This document shows, piece after piece, positions 35,453-44,167 of a stretch of DNA of 64,000 nucleotides (positions within the stretch are counted from its first letter, which is position 1; each line of letters begins with the position of its first letter). The notes beneath the pieces are model-generated. The model made no database searches, was not told the origin of the DNA, and worked only from the letters and a program-made list of their open reading frames with translations. The DNA is taken from contig CAWHMS010000002.1 of the NCBI GenBank assembly GCA_963830495.1, positions 744,001 through 808,000 of the forward strand. The letters run 5' to 3'. This stretch comes from CAWHMS01 sp963830495. Lineage in GTDB: Bacteria; Actinomycetota; Actinomycetes; Propionibacteriales; Nocardioidaceae. A program made the translations under genes and the position numbers.

Positions 35453-35964
35453 GCGGCCTGGCCGGGCGGTCCGCCTTGGTCGTCTCGGTGTCGAATCGGG
35501 CCGCGGCCGGTGTCTACGAGGACACGACCGGCCCGCGGATCGTGGCCGCCTTGCGGGAGTGGGGCTGTGGCGACGTGGGTGCCGTCGTCGTACCCGACGG
35601 CGAGCCGGTGCTGGAGGCCTTGCGCCAGGGCGTCGATGAGCGGCGCGACGTGATCGTCACGACCGGCGGCACCGGGCTCACTCCGACCGATCGCACGCCG
35701 GAGATGACGAAGGCCGTGCTCGACCGGGATGTGCCCGGTATCGCCGAGGCGATCCGGCAGCACGGCGTCGGCAAGGGTGTCGCCACGGCTGCGTTGTCGC
35801 GCGGCGTCGCCGGACAGTCCGGCCGAACGCTGATCGTCAACCTGCCGGGGTCGACCGGTGGCGTCAAGGACGGCCTCGACGTGCTCGCGCCGTTGCTAGC
35901 CCATGCGGTCGACCAGATGCACGGGGGCGACCACCCGCGCGCCGACGGCGGAGCCGGGTCCTGA
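35449..35964 (+). CDS. mogA: Molybdopterin adenylyltransferase (MogA/MoaB family)
   Basis: A 171-aa enzyme that adenylates molybdopterin before molybdate insertion by MoeA. Family blocks: ALVVSVSNRAAAGVYEDTTG, VIVTTGGTGLTPTDRTPEMT (the TTGGTG loop) and GRTLIVNLPGSTGGVKDGLDVL. GTG start at 35449 overlaps the moaC stop by 4 bases. A 14-base gap separates it from the GNAT gene. MogA and MoaB are hard to separate by sequence; the operon setting with moeA and moaC fits either. Confidence 0.93.
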   Translation: MSGLAGRSALVVSVSNRAAAGVYEDTTGPRIVAALREWGCGDVGAVVVPDGEPVLEALRQGVDERRDVIVTTGGTGLTPTDRTPEMTKAVLDRDVPGIAEAIRQHGVGKGVATAALSRGVAGQSGRTLIVNLPGSTGGVKDGLDVLAPLLAHAVDQMHGGDHPRADGGAGS

Positions 35965-35978
35965 GCACCGGTTGGCCG

Positions 35979-36542
35979 GTGCGGCTCACACACGGCCGAG
36001 TAGGACTGCGGCCGATCCGGATGCGCGATGCCGGCCGTTGGCAGCAGCTGCGACGCGACAACGCCGGCTGGCTCGGGCCGTGGGAGGCGACCCGGCCACC
36101 GGGCGCGACCGCGCGCCCGGCGGGCTACCGAGCGCTGGTCAAGGATCTGCGACGCCAAGCCGGCCGGGGTACGTCGTTGCCGTTCGTCGTCACGTGGGAC
36201 GGCGTGATGATCGGCCAGCTGACGGTCGCGGGCATCACCTGGGGATCCGCGCGCTGGTGCAACCTGGGCTACTGGATCGACCGTGAGCATGCCGGGCGCG
36301 GCATCACGCCCACCGCAGTGGCACTCGCTTGTGACCACTGCTTCGGCACGATGGGGCTGCACCGGATCGAGATCGCGATCCGCCCGGAGAATGTCGCGAG
36401 CCTTCGGATCGTCGACAAGCTCGGCTTCGCCGAGATCGGGCTGGCGCCGCGCTACCTGCACATCGACGGGGCGTGGCGCGACCACCGGATCTTCGCGCTG
36501 ACGGCCGAGGAGGTGCCCGGAGGCGTACTCGCCCGGCTCTGA
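35979..36542 (+). CDS. GNAT acetyltransferase (RimJ-like)
   Basis: A 187-aa GNAT-fold protein of the RimJ/RimL ribosomal-protein N-acetyltransferase type. Start at GTG 35979 (VRLTHGRVGLRPIRMRDAG). Motif A is NLGYWIDREHAGRGITPTAVA; IEIAIRPENVASLRIVDKLGFAEIG is the classical C-terminal block. It is 14 bases after mogA and transcribed in the same direction, so it may be carried on the moeA-moaC-mogA transcript. Target unknown. The next gene on this strand encodes the SepX/GlpR-like membrane protein. Confidence 0.88.
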   Translation: MRLTHGRVGLRPIRMRDAGRWQQLRRDNAGWLGPWEATRPPGATARPAGYRALVKDLRRQAGRGTSLPFVVTWDGVMIGQLTVAGITWGSARWCNLGYWIDREHAGRGITPTAVALACDHCFGTMGLHRIEIAIRPENVASLRIVDKLGFAEIGLAPRYLHIDGAWRDHRIFALTAEEVPGGVLARL

Positions 36543-36627
36543 CAGATCACTCCAGTCACAGATTTCTCACCCGACACACCGATCACGCTCCGCGGGGCGG
36601 TCGCGCACCCGCTCTACGGTCGTACTC

Positions 36628-37591
36628 GTGGGTTTGACCGGAGTGATCTACGCAGCCATCGTCGCCTGCTGGGCGGCCTATCTCGTACCACTGGCGCTGC
36701 GCCGGCACGACGAGGCGGCCCGGTCGAGATCGATCGAGCGCTTCTCCTCGGCCATGCGGGTGCTGGCGCGTCGCGGCTCGACGCTGCGTGGCCCCGCGTC
36801 TGCCGGCTCGGGCTCGGGCCTCACCGGTCGGAGCGTCGTCACGCCGCCGCGGGACTCCGAGCGGCTCGTCGTACCCAGCCGTGCGTCTCTCCTCGCGCCG
36901 CCAGACCGCGGTGGTTCCAGCACCGATGCCGCGACCCAATCGCGCCGCGATGCGCGCCGCCGCGGCACGCCGCCGCCGCGTGCTCGTCCTGCTGCTGGCC
37001 GGCACGATGGTGACGGTGGGCGCCTCCGGCTTCGGAGCGCTGCCCTGGTGGTCCGGGTTGGTCCCGGCGGCACTCATCGTGCTCTTCCTGGTCGTCGCTC
37101 GGCGGCAGGTTCGCCGGGCCAGCGAGGACTACTGGGAGGAGGCCGGAGCGGCCGACCATGCTGCTGATGCGGAGTCGTCCGACGTCGTACGCCGTCAGGC
37201 AGTGCGCGTCGAAGCCAGCCACGGCGCAGCGAGGCCGGCGCCTGGGGCCGCGGTCGGCGGCGACGACGAGCCGACGGTGACGCTGACCGCGGAAGAGCTG
37301 GCCTCGGTGGCAGCCGGACTCCGGGAGGAGCGTGTCGTCGCCGTGACGGTCCGGACTGCCGACGGCGGCTCGTTGTGGGACCCGCTGCCCGTCACGCTGC
37401 CGACGTACGTCGACAAGCCGGTGGCCCCACGCACGGTGCGCACGATCGACCTATCGGCCGATGACGTGTTCTCCGCCGGGCACGACCTGGCGGACGAGAC
37501 GGCCGCAGACGGGACCCCCGAAGGGGCGGGTGCGGAGGAGTCCGAGCCGGCGGCTGAGCCGGTCGAGACCCCCAAGGTCGTCAACGGCTGA
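36628..37591 (+). pseudogene. SepX/GlpR-like divisome membrane protein, frameshifted
   Basis: The N-terminal piece from GTG 36628 reads MGLTGVIYAAIVACWAAYLV, then PLALRRHDEAARSRSIERFS, which is the membrane helix and basic juxtamembrane region typical of the actinobacterial SepX/GlpR protein linked to FtsZ-ring stability. Between about 36880 and 36935 the frame changes; the second piece MPRPNRAAMRAAAARRRRVL, then LVLLLAGTMVTVGASGFGAL with a second double helix, runs to the stop at 37589 with an acidic tail. One base lost or gained joins both into about 320 aa. The rest is clean, so either a sequence error or recent inactivation. The identification rests on family memory of layout and N-terminus. 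Confidence 0.7.
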
Positions 37592-37665
37592 GGGCGCAGC
37601 GACGGCGCTTTCGTCGATTCTGGACGGGCGGAGATCGGCTGCTACAGTGCTGCTCGTTCTGACCC

Positions 37666-37898
<233 letters not shown>

Positions 37899-38152
37899 AT
37901 GGACACGAAGTTCCGCACGGATGACGTCACGGATCGGCCGCAGCTCACCCTGATCGAGCAGGTCCTGTCCCTGTCCGAGCTGTGCGCCCACCTCCAGGTC
38001 CCCGCCCAGACGATCTACGACCTGCGCAGGAGGGCGCGGTCCTCGAGGGTTCCGCGTGGCGTGAACTCCGGTTCCGGATCAGTGAGGTGGAGGCCTGGCT
38101 GGAGCGGATGGAGCGGGATGACGACCGCAGGCACGACCCGGGGAGGCTGTGA
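37899..38152 (+). pseudogene. Excisionase-like helix-turn-helix gene, frameshifted
   Basis: The ATG at 37899 opens MDTKFRTDDVTDRPQLTLIEQ, then LSLSELCAHLQVPAQTIYDLRR, a MerR/AlpA-type helix-turn-helix as found in actinomycete excisionases. After ARSSRVPRGVNSG the frame is lost; one frame over, GSAWRELRFRISEVEAWLER runs to a TGA at 38150. Together they form an 85-aa excisionase with a shift between about 38030 and 38060. The stop overlaps the start of the integrase remnant (TGATG), the classical xis-int arrangement. Confidence 0.75.
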
Positions 38153-38457
38153 TGGCGGGCCGGCCTCGGACCCCGATCGGCACTTTCGGCGCGGTCAAAA
38201 CGCGGCGCCGAGGTAGCCGGGTTACCGCTGAGACCCGGTTCCGCGACGCGGATGGGCGGCTGCGCCGGGTGACAGCGTCGGCTGTGTCGGCTGCCGCTGC
38301 GCGCCGTCGGCTCCAAGAGAAGCTCCTGGCTCGAGCCGGCGACGGTCGCGGAGGCGGTGAGCTCCGCGCCTCCAGTTCCTTCGGCGACCTCGCGAACGAG
38401 TGGCTGGCTGACCTGGATCTGCGCAAGCTGACCGAGGGACGATGTTGGCCGTCATGA
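38152..38457 (+). pseudogene. Tyrosine-recombinase integrase, N-terminal remnant
   Basis: The ATG at 38152 starts MAGRPRTPIGTFGAVKTRRR, then RVTAETRFRDADGRLRRVTA, then RASSSFGDLANEWLADLDLR, the arm-binding and SAM-like start of phage or ICE integrases of actinomycetes. At about 38438, right after LDLRKLTEG, the match ends and the DNA changes into an acyl-CoA ligase gene; the frame stops at 38455. The catalytic Arg-His-Arg-Tyr domain (about 250 residues) is absent. This junction is a deletion or rearrangement scar. Confidence 0.8.
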
Positions 38458-39760
38458 AGTTGGGCGCAGTCATCATGCCCACGACGACGGCCGTGGGACC
38501 CGCGGACCTAAACGATCGCATCGAACGCAGCGACGCCAGATTCGTCGTCTGCAACCCCGGTGACGTCGACAAGTTCGTCGAGGTCCCAGGCGACTACGTG
38601 GTGCTCACGACCGATCACCTCGGTGCCGCCTACGGCCTGGACGTCGGCCCGACCGAACATCCGGGTACGGCGCCCACAGACCGCCTGTTGCTCTACTTCA
38701 GCTCAGGTACAACCAGCAGGCCCAAGCTCGTCGAGCACACCCAGGTCTCCTACCCGGTCGGGCACCTCTCGACGATGTACTGGCTAGGCCTGCAACCCGG
38801 GGACGTGCACCTCAACATCTCCTCACCCGGATGGGCCAAGCACGCCTGGTCCTGCTTCTTCGCTCCCTCGATCGCCGAGGCAACGGTCTTCGTCTACAAC
38901 TACAAGGGTTTCGACGCCGCAGAGTTGCTGGAGCAACTGCGTTCGGGGAACGTCACCTCCTTCTGCGCCCCGCCAACGGTGTGGCGGATGCTCATCAACG
39001 CCGACCTCTCCGGCGGACCCGGAAGCCTTCGCGAACTGGTCGGCGCGGGCGAACCGCTCAACCCGGAGGTGATCGAGCAGGTCAAGAGCCTGGGGACTCA
39101 CCATCCGCGACGGATATGGCCAGACCGCGACCACCGCCCAGATCGGAAACACCACGGGCTCGACGGTGCAGCCGGGCTCGATGGGTCGGCCGCTACCCGG
39201 CGTGCCCGTAGTCCTGGTCGACCCACTGACGAACCAGGTCGTCGAAGGGTCAGGAGAACGTGAGATCTGCCTCGACCTCGCCATGGGTGACAACGGGCAA
39301 CCTCCGCTCCCGCTCATGACTGGCTACCAAGGCGACGAGGCCCGCAATGCCGAAGCCATGGCCGGTGGCTTCTACCGCACCGGCGACGTCGCATCGCGCG
39401 ACGACATTGATACATCACCTATATCGGGCGCACCGACGACGTCCTCAAGGCCTCCGACTACAAGATCAGTCCCTTCGAGCTTGAGTCAGTACTCATCGAG
39501 CACCCGGCGGTGGCGGAAGCGGCCGTCGTGCCCGCCCCAGATCCAGTCAGGCTCGCGGTCCCAAGGCCTACATCGCCCTCGCCCCCGGGCACGAGCCCAC
39601 CGAGCAGACCGCGTTCTCGATCCTCCAATACGCCCGTGAACACCTTGCGCCCTATCAACGAGTGCGGCGCCTCGAGTTCCTCGAGTTGCCCAAGACCATC
39701 TCGGGCAAGCTCCGCCGCGTGGAGCTGCGAGCTCGAGAAGACCGTGCCCCGGAACCGGTT
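38440..39760 (+). pseudogene. Acyl-CoA ligase/AMP-binding enzyme, 5'-truncated and multiply frameshifted
   Basis: Starting at the junction (MLAVMKLGAVIMPTTTAVGP) the frame reads an AMP-forming synthetase with LLYFSSGTTSRPKLVEHT (the P-loop-like AMP motif). The first ~70 residues of such enzymes are missing. Frame changes are then needed at about 39090 (to reach LTIRDGYGQT, GSMGRPLPGVPVVLVDP), about 39408 (to reach YITYIGRTDDVLKASDYKIS) and about 39555 (to reach AYIALAPGHEPTEQ, LELPKTISGKLRRVELR). Medium-chain acyl-CoA synthetase (AcsM-like) is a fair guess. The gene is dead. Confidence 0.85.
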
Positions 39761-39786
39761 CGGCTCACGGGACCGTGTGCCGGTGG

Positions 39787-40572
39787 TCAGGGGTGGAGGG
39801 AACAGTTGCACGCGGTCCATCCGTCCGGTAAGGGCCCGAGGTCGTCGTCGCGGCCGGCCCGAATCCGTGACCATTGGGCGCCGGGGCGGCCGTCGAGTTG
39901 GAACTGGCCACCTCGCGTGCCCCAGCGCTGCGGCCAACCCTCGGGCGAGTCCTCCCAGAGCTCTTGTCGTCCGTAGGCGGTACGATCCAGCAGTCCGTAT
40001 GACGGCGCCATCACCTCGTCGCCCCGGCCGCTGGTCCAGTAGGTCTCGTAGACCCGGTCACCGTCTCGGAGGTAGCAGACCAAGATGCCGAAGTACCGAT
40101 CTGCCACCAGCCGGGCGACGGAGCCCGCCGGCACTGAGAACCAGGGGACGGGATAGCCCATGAAGTCGCGATACCGCGAGGCCTCCTCGAACGGTCCCTC
40201 GCAGAAGACCGCGTAGCTCACGTCGCGTGAGTGCAGGTAGCCCAGCTCGGTGACGTGGGAGGTGTTGAAGGTGCAGCCCTCGCACTGTTCGGCGGCGGGC
40301 CTGCCGGGGTGCCACATGTGGTGGTAGGCGATCAGCTGGGTCCGACCGTCGAAGACGTGGATCAGGGGCACCTGCCCGTCGGGCCCGATCAGCGGTGTCT
40401 GCGGGTCGACCTCGACCATCGGCAGGAGGCGCCGTGCTGCGGCGATCGCGTCACCTTCGTGGGTATGTGCCTTCTCTCGGACGCGAAGCCGGTCCAACTC
40501 GGTCTGAAATGTAGCCCGGTCGACGACCGGGGGCCGGGCCGCGTCGCGGGGGTCAGTGGGATGGTCCGTCAT
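39787..40572 (-). CDS. DUF899 family thioredoxin-like protein
   Basis: A 261-aa cytoplasmic protein of DUF899. Blocks: RRLLPMVEVD, LIAYHHMWHPGRPAAEQCEGCTF (CxxC in the thioredoxin-like fold), YLHSRDVSYAVFCEGPFEEA, YRDFMGYPVPWFSVPA and TYWTSGRGDEVMAPSYGLLD. The CEGC pair may be redox active. Intact, start ATG at 40572. It lies in the accessory region, 84 bases downstream of the DHFR-like gene on the same strand, so they could share a transcript. Function unknown. Confidence 0.8.
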   Translation of the reverse strand: MTDHPTDPRDAARPPVVDRATFQTELDRLRVREKAHTHEGDAIAAARRLLPMVEVDPQTPLIGPDGQVPLIHVFDGRTQLIAYHHMWHPGRPAAEQCEGCTFNTSHVTELGYLHSRDVSYAVFCEGPFEEASRYRDFMGYPVPWFSVPAGSVARLVADRYFGILVCYLRDGDRVYETYWTSGRGDEVMAPSYGLLDRTAYGRQELWEDSPEGWPQRWGTRGGQFQLDGRPGAQWSRIRAGRDDDLGPLPDGWTACNCSLHP

Positions 40573-40656
40573 GGTGGAGTCCCCTTCTCATCAGTGCCTC
40601 GTGCCTGGTTGGTAGCCTCCCGTACGACTCGGAACGGTTCATCCTCGTCGGAGCAA

Positions 40657-41235
40657 TCATGATCGATGGAGGATGGGGCGGTAGGTGAGTTCCTGGGTGT
40701 GGCCGTCGAGAGTCCGGCACTCGAGCAGCTCGAGGTCGAAGTCCTCTCCGCCCGCGAAGATGGGGTCGACTCCCGACTTGCCGGTGATGGCCGGGAAGAG
40801 CGTCACCTGGACACGGTCGACCAGGCCGGCGGCCATCAGCGCCCGGTTCAGCGACAGGCTGCCGTGCGAGCGCAGCGGCACGTCGGATTCTTTCTTGAGC
40901 CCGGTGACGATGTCGGCCGGGTCGCCGCCCCTGACGGTCGCGTCCGGCCAGTCAAGCGGCTCCTGCAACTTGTTCGACACCACGATGGCGGGAAGGTCAC
41001 GCATGCGGGTGACCCACGGATCGAGTGCCTCGATGTGTTCTCCGGCGGCGAGCATCTGGGCGTGCGCCCGGTAGGTGGTCGCCCCAAAGATCATTCGTAG
41101 GTCCTGGTTGTACACCGCGAGGCGGTGGTCGAGAAGCTCGGGGCCCTGCCTGCCCCAATAACCGCCCCAGTCGCCGGTGTTGGCGCCGTAGCCGTCGAGA
41201 CTGGAGAAGACGTCGAAGGTGTAGGTGGCGGTCAT
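40657..41235 (-). CDS. Dihydrofolate reductase-family protein (RibD C-terminal-like)
   Basis: A 192-aa NADPH-binding reductase of the RibD_C/DHFR-like fold. Start ATG 41235 with an AAAGGA site. Blocks: FDVFSSLDGYGANTG, MIFGATTYRAHAQML, LPAIVVSNKLQEPLDWPD, VPLRSHGSLSLNRALMAAGLVDRVQVTLFPAITGKSG and FDLELLECRTLDGHTQEL. Such stand-alone proteins are common in actinobacteria and usually have no proven role. It is downstream of a TetR-controlled membrane operon and in the same direction. Confidence 0.87.
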   Translation of the reverse strand: MTATYTFDVFSSLDGYGANTGDWGGYWGRQGPELLDHRLAVYNQDLRMIFGATTYRAHAQMLAAGEHIEALDPWVTRMRDLPAIVVSNKLQEPLDWPDATVRGGDPADIVTGLKKESDVPLRSHGSLSLNRALMAAGLVDRVQVTLFPAITGKSGVDPIFAGGEDFDLELLECRTLDGHTQELTYRPILHRS

Positions 41236-41261
41236 GGTGTTCCTTTCTCGTGGTGTGATGG

Positions 41262-41439
41262 TTATCCGGTGATCGCGAGCACGATGGCTGCGACGCCGAA
41301 CGGGATCTCGAGCAGGAAACAGAACTCGGCCAGAGACCGCGGTTACGATCTGGACCGTCGCGGCGGCCAATCCCGATGCGGCCGGCCAATGCTCAAGGAA
41401 CGTGCGGCGGACTCGGGCGACGTCAGCGGCCACCGTCAT
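41262..41439 (-). pseudogene. Short membrane-type gene, frameshifted, coupled to 4-TM gene
   Basis: The ATG at 41439 overlaps the stop of the upstream gene (ATGA), so it is a real translationally coupled start: MTVAADVARVRRTFLEHWPA. After IVTAVSG the continuing frame becomes arginine-rich, while the neighbouring frame gives FCFLLEIPFGVAAIVLAITG ending in TAA at 41262. That ending is a good membrane helix. A one-base shift at about 41325 therefore splits a protein of about 58 aa. No family known. Confidence 0.55.
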
Positions 41440-41870
41440 GGCGCCGCGACTTTCTCGAGCCGATCCGTCCGGCGGATGCGCAGCGGCGCGGTTCCGTGGA
41501 GGTGCGAGTAGTCTTGGCGGCGCAGGAGCATGGCGGCGAGCATCGTGAGGAACATCAGCATGTGCCCGGTCATCCTCAAGGTGTCGGCCGTGATGGCGCC
41601 GGTCGCGAGCGGCGCGAGCAGCACGACGAACGGTGCGACCATCGCCACGGACATCTCGACGATCAACCGTCGGTCGTGCCCGCGTATCGCCATCCACGCT
41701 GCCATGCCGATCGCCATGTTGGCGGCCATCACCAGCGTGTCCGGCACCGGGTGGTCGCTCAGGCCGGGCCACACCAGCATCCACGGCAGGGCGAGAAGCC
41801 CCATGCCGACGAACATCGCGACCACCATCTCGACGTAGTGGCCGACGAACCTGAGGACCGGTCGCTTCAT
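41436..41870 (-). CDS. Four-helix membrane protein (hypothetical)
   Basis: A 144-aa protein with four membrane helices: VEMVVAMFVGMGLLALPWMLVW, VMAANMAIGMAAWMAI, MVAPFVVLLAPLA and MLMFLTMLAAMLL. Met-rich. Start ATG 41870 with GGAGG just before. It is divergent from a TetR gene, with a 13-bp palindrome in between, which suggests that TetR represses it. No signature motif; similar small membrane proteins are scattered in actinobacteria. Confidence 0.75.
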   Translation of the reverse strand: MKRPVLRFVGHYVEMVVAMFVGMGLLALPWMLVWPGLSDHPVPDTLVMAANMAIGMAAWMAIRGHDRRLIVEMSVAMVAPFVVLLAPLATGAITADTLRMTGHMLMFLTMLAAMLLRRQDYSHLHGTAPLRIRRTDRLEKVAAP

Positions 41871-41901
41871 GATGCCTCCATCTCGTAATGCGATGATTCT
41901 C

Positions 41902-41914
41902 GCATCAGTGATGC
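41902..41914. promoter_or_regulatory. Palindromic operator candidate for TetR regulator
   Basis: Perfect palindrome GCATCA-G-TGATGC in the 82-base gap between the divergent membrane gene and the TetR gene, 31 bases from the membrane gene's start and 38 from the TetR start. Position and symmetry fit a TetR operator controlling both directions. Confidence 0.55.
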
Positions 41915-41952
41915 TACGCAAGGTTGGATGCTAATGCAAGCAACTTCGCGTT

Positions 41953-42567
41953 ATGATGTCGGACATGGACCACGGCCGAACGATGCAACGACCCGGAGGA
42001 CGGTCTGCCCGGGTACGCTCCGCGGTCCACGCGGCAGCGCTCGAGCTGATCGAGACGCACTCGTGGGAGGAGTTGAGCGTCCCGCTGGTGGCCGAGGCGT
42101 CAGGAGTGCACCAAGCCACGATCTACCGCCGCTGGGGGACGATGTCGGCCCTGCTGAATGACGTGGTCAACGAGTGGTCGGCCACCACCGCGGCGCTTCC
42201 CGACACAGGTTCCCTGCGCGATGACCTCCACATCTACGCCGCGGCGGTCGCGACGTCGTTGAAGCAAGGAAACGTCCCGCTGATCCTTCGGGCCGTCGTC
42301 ATGGAAATCCATCCGGGCGAACGGCGTCAGGCTTCACCTGCATTCGCCGAACGGGAGCGTCAGTTGCAGACGATGCTCGACCAGGCTGAGACACGTGGTG
42401 AACCCGTGCCAACGCTGGCAGAGCTCCTCGAACTGGTCGTGGCGCCCCTGTACTTCTACGCCCTGTTCACGGAGCCGATGGCCGAGGTGGAGGCCGCGCG
42501 TCTCGTCGAACGACTCCTCGACGTCGTCGCCCATCGTGGCCTCGCAGCTCCGGCGACGACTTCGTGA
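41953..42567 (+). CDS. TetR-family transcriptional regulator
   Basis: A 204-aa TetR repressor. N-terminal helix-turn-helix: VRSAVHAAALELIETHSWEE and VPLVAEASGVHQATIYRRWG, then a ligand domain with ELLELVVAPLYFYALFTEP (the C-terminal TetR dimer region). The start could be ATG 41953, 41956 or 41965; the third is the most usual distance from the HTH. It is divergent from the membrane gene at 41436-41870, whose operon it probably represses through the palindrome at 41902-41914. Ligand unknown. Confidence 0.9.
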   Translation: MMSDMDHGRTMQRPGGRSARVRSAVHAAALELIETHSWEELSVPLVAEASGVHQATIYRRWGTMSALLNDVVNEWSATTAALPDTGSLRDDLHIYAAAVATSLKQGNVPLILRAVVMEIHPGERRQASPAFAERERQLQTMLDQAETRGEPVPTLAELLELVVAPLYFYALFTEPMAEVEAARLVERLLDVVAHRGLAAPATTS

Positions 42568-42751
42568 GCGGTCTGTTCGCATGACCCGCTGCCTGACGAC
42601 CACCGAACCGGCGGCCGGCAGAGGGATCGGCTTGCGGTCAGCCGGCGCGCGGATCGCGGCATGTGCGGATGGGGCGGCGTTCATCGAGCGGTGGGCACCC
42701 GTTGGATCACGCATTAGCCTCGATTCGGGTTCGCCGTGAGGGAGGGCGCTC
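42568..42751. other. Non-coding stretch
   Basis: 184 bases after the TetR gene. No convincing gene or hairpin; only the GGAGGG site at its end belongs to the next small gene. Confidence 0.4.
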
Positions 42752-42925
42752 ATGGACAGGCAGCGCATGCGGTTCATGCGCGGACTTTGCCGCGTGATTG
42801 GGCACAGATGGGTCTGGCGGCTGACCGAGGACGGTTGGCCGTATCACGAGTGCACGCGCTGCGGCTCGGTGTGGCAGTTGGGCAGACCGATTTCCCCCAC
42901 GGACCAGCAGTCGACGGCTGGCTAG
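42752..42925 (+). CDS. 57-aa protein with CxxCG motif
   Basis: The ATG at 42752 follows a strong GGAGGG site. The protein reads MDRQRMRFMRGLCRVIGHRW, then LTEDGWPYHECTRCGSVWQL and stops at 42923. His in IGHRW and the pair CTRCG look like a half zinc-ribbon, together with the Trp residues typical of short DUF1660-type proteins in phages and actinobacteria. The start signal and motif support expression. Function unknown. Confidence 0.6.
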   Translation: MDRQRMRFMRGLCRVIGHRWVWRLTEDGWPYHECTRCGSVWQLGRPISPTDQQSTAG

Positions 42926-43063
42926 CTCTGCGGTGTCTCTCGGCACGACCGAGCAGATCGCGGCAGAGAGGAGAAGGCCGGCTGCATGGCCCGTTTCAGA
43001 CACAATGCTCTGGCGGCCACCGGGCCGTACACGAGGGCAAGCCCGGGCAATGAGAGGTGGGCC

Positions 43064-43444
43064 ATGCATCCGCAAGAGAGGTTCGACGAGGCCGAGATCC
43101 GAGCTGCCGAGCATCGTCTTGAGACTGCTCTCGAGGCGGCCGACCCGACCGCATGGGTCTTCGAGTACACCGCCGACGCGGTCTTCGACGGCGGTGGGGA
43201 GCACGCGGTCGTGGGGCGCGACTCGCTGCTCGCTATGGCGGCGTCGATGCGTCCGTTGAGGCAGGTGTCCATCCAGCCGCTTCGTACCGAGGGGTGCGAT
43301 GGCCTCGCGACTGTCTGGTTCGAAGGATCCTGGGTCAGCGGGTCGGCGGAGAGCGACCCGACCAACGTCGAGGTGCGCGGCATGATCCTGTGGCGCAGGG
43401 AGACCGACGGTGTGTGGCGGGTGGCGATGGAGCACATCGGCTGA
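43064..43444 (+). CDS. SnoaL-like/NTF2-fold protein
   Basis: A 126-aa protein of the NTF2-like superfamily. The start at ATG 43064 (MHPQERFDEAEIRAAEHRLE) sits after GAGAGGTGGG. Blocks: LEAADPTAWVFEYTADAVFDGGGEHAVVGRDSLLAMAASM, GLATVWFEGSWV and RGMILWRRETDGVWRVAMEHIG, the usual cone-fold pattern with the final strand WRVAMEHI. No catalytic residues can be named. Isolated in the accessory region; possibly polyketide-cyclase-like or a stress protein. Confidence 0.75.
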   Translation: MHPQERFDEAEIRAAEHRLETALEAADPTAWVFEYTADAVFDGGGEHAVVGRDSLLAMAASMRPLRQVSIQPLRTEGCDGLATVWFEGSWVSGSAESDPTNVEVRGMILWRRETDGVWRVAMEHIG

Positions 43445-43867
43445 CCAACGTTCACGAACTCTGCGAGGCGGTCAGGAATGGCGCACGCGAGCGTCTCTGC
43501 CAATGATCAGGCCGTCTCGGATGCGGATCGGCTTGCGGAAAGGGTTCGCGCATGGGCCGGGATCCGCGCCGGTCTACCGCCCGCGATTGCGAACGCAGGC
43601 GACAGCCCGCAAGAGGCGGCGGCCCCTCCTGACGGCCTCGTCCGACCGTTCAGGATCGCGATAATGGAGGCGGCTGATCGTCCGCAACCCAGCTCAAGAC
43701 ACTGGTCCCTTAATAGCCCAGAACCCCTTCAGAAACCGGCCAAACGGCGCTGATGCCCGCAACGCCCAGCAAGGACGCAGGCCAGAGTGTGCGCGGGCCA
43801 GCGCGGGTTTTCGCAAGGGGGGCAGACACCGACCGCCTGCCGGCTCAACGTCAAGGGGCTCGCTCAC
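43445..43867. other. Non-coding stretch in accessory region
   Basis: About 420 bases between the SnoaL-like gene and an integrase fragment. Open frames on either strand (for example one of 91 codons from 43478) lack a ribosome-binding site and any recognisable domain. Looks like eroded DNA. Confidence 0.45.
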
Positions 43868-44056
43868 TCAATTCTCCGGACGCGCCCGGCTCTGCCCAAC
43901 GGTGCGGGCAATCGGGAGTGGTGTCGGACTGGCGCCCGACGACCAGCGCCGAAGCTGGTAGGCAGGCAAGGCGTGGGTGTGCCCTGAGTAGCGGGCAAGG
44001 TAGGACAGCGCCGCCAGCTGGGCGGTCGACATCGTTGCCGGTTGGAAGTGCAGCAC
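43868..44056 (-). pseudogene. Tyrosine recombinase N-terminal fragment
   Basis: Reads MSTAQLAALSYLARYSGHTH, then ALPAYQLRRW, the beginning of a family of actinobacterial tyrosine recombinases whose SAM-like domain begins with this SYLARYSG-THALYAYQLRRW pattern. After that the frame degenerates and ends at 43868. The catalytic domain is missing. Start of the match near 44032 (an in-frame ATG at 44056 is upstream). It marks a second site of past insertion in this region. Confidence 0.6.
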
Positions 44057-44167
44057 ACACGCCGCGTGCTTCGCCCACGTACTACCTCGGCAGCCGCTTG
44101 GGACTTGGGCTTCGGCCGAGTCGTTGTGCCGACCCCGTCGTCCTCCAGGTGCTGACGAGGTAGAAGG

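Noticed and set aside
43478..43753. 91-codon open frame on the plus strand
   Set aside because: No ribosome-binding site, no hydrophobic or conserved pattern, and unusual composition.
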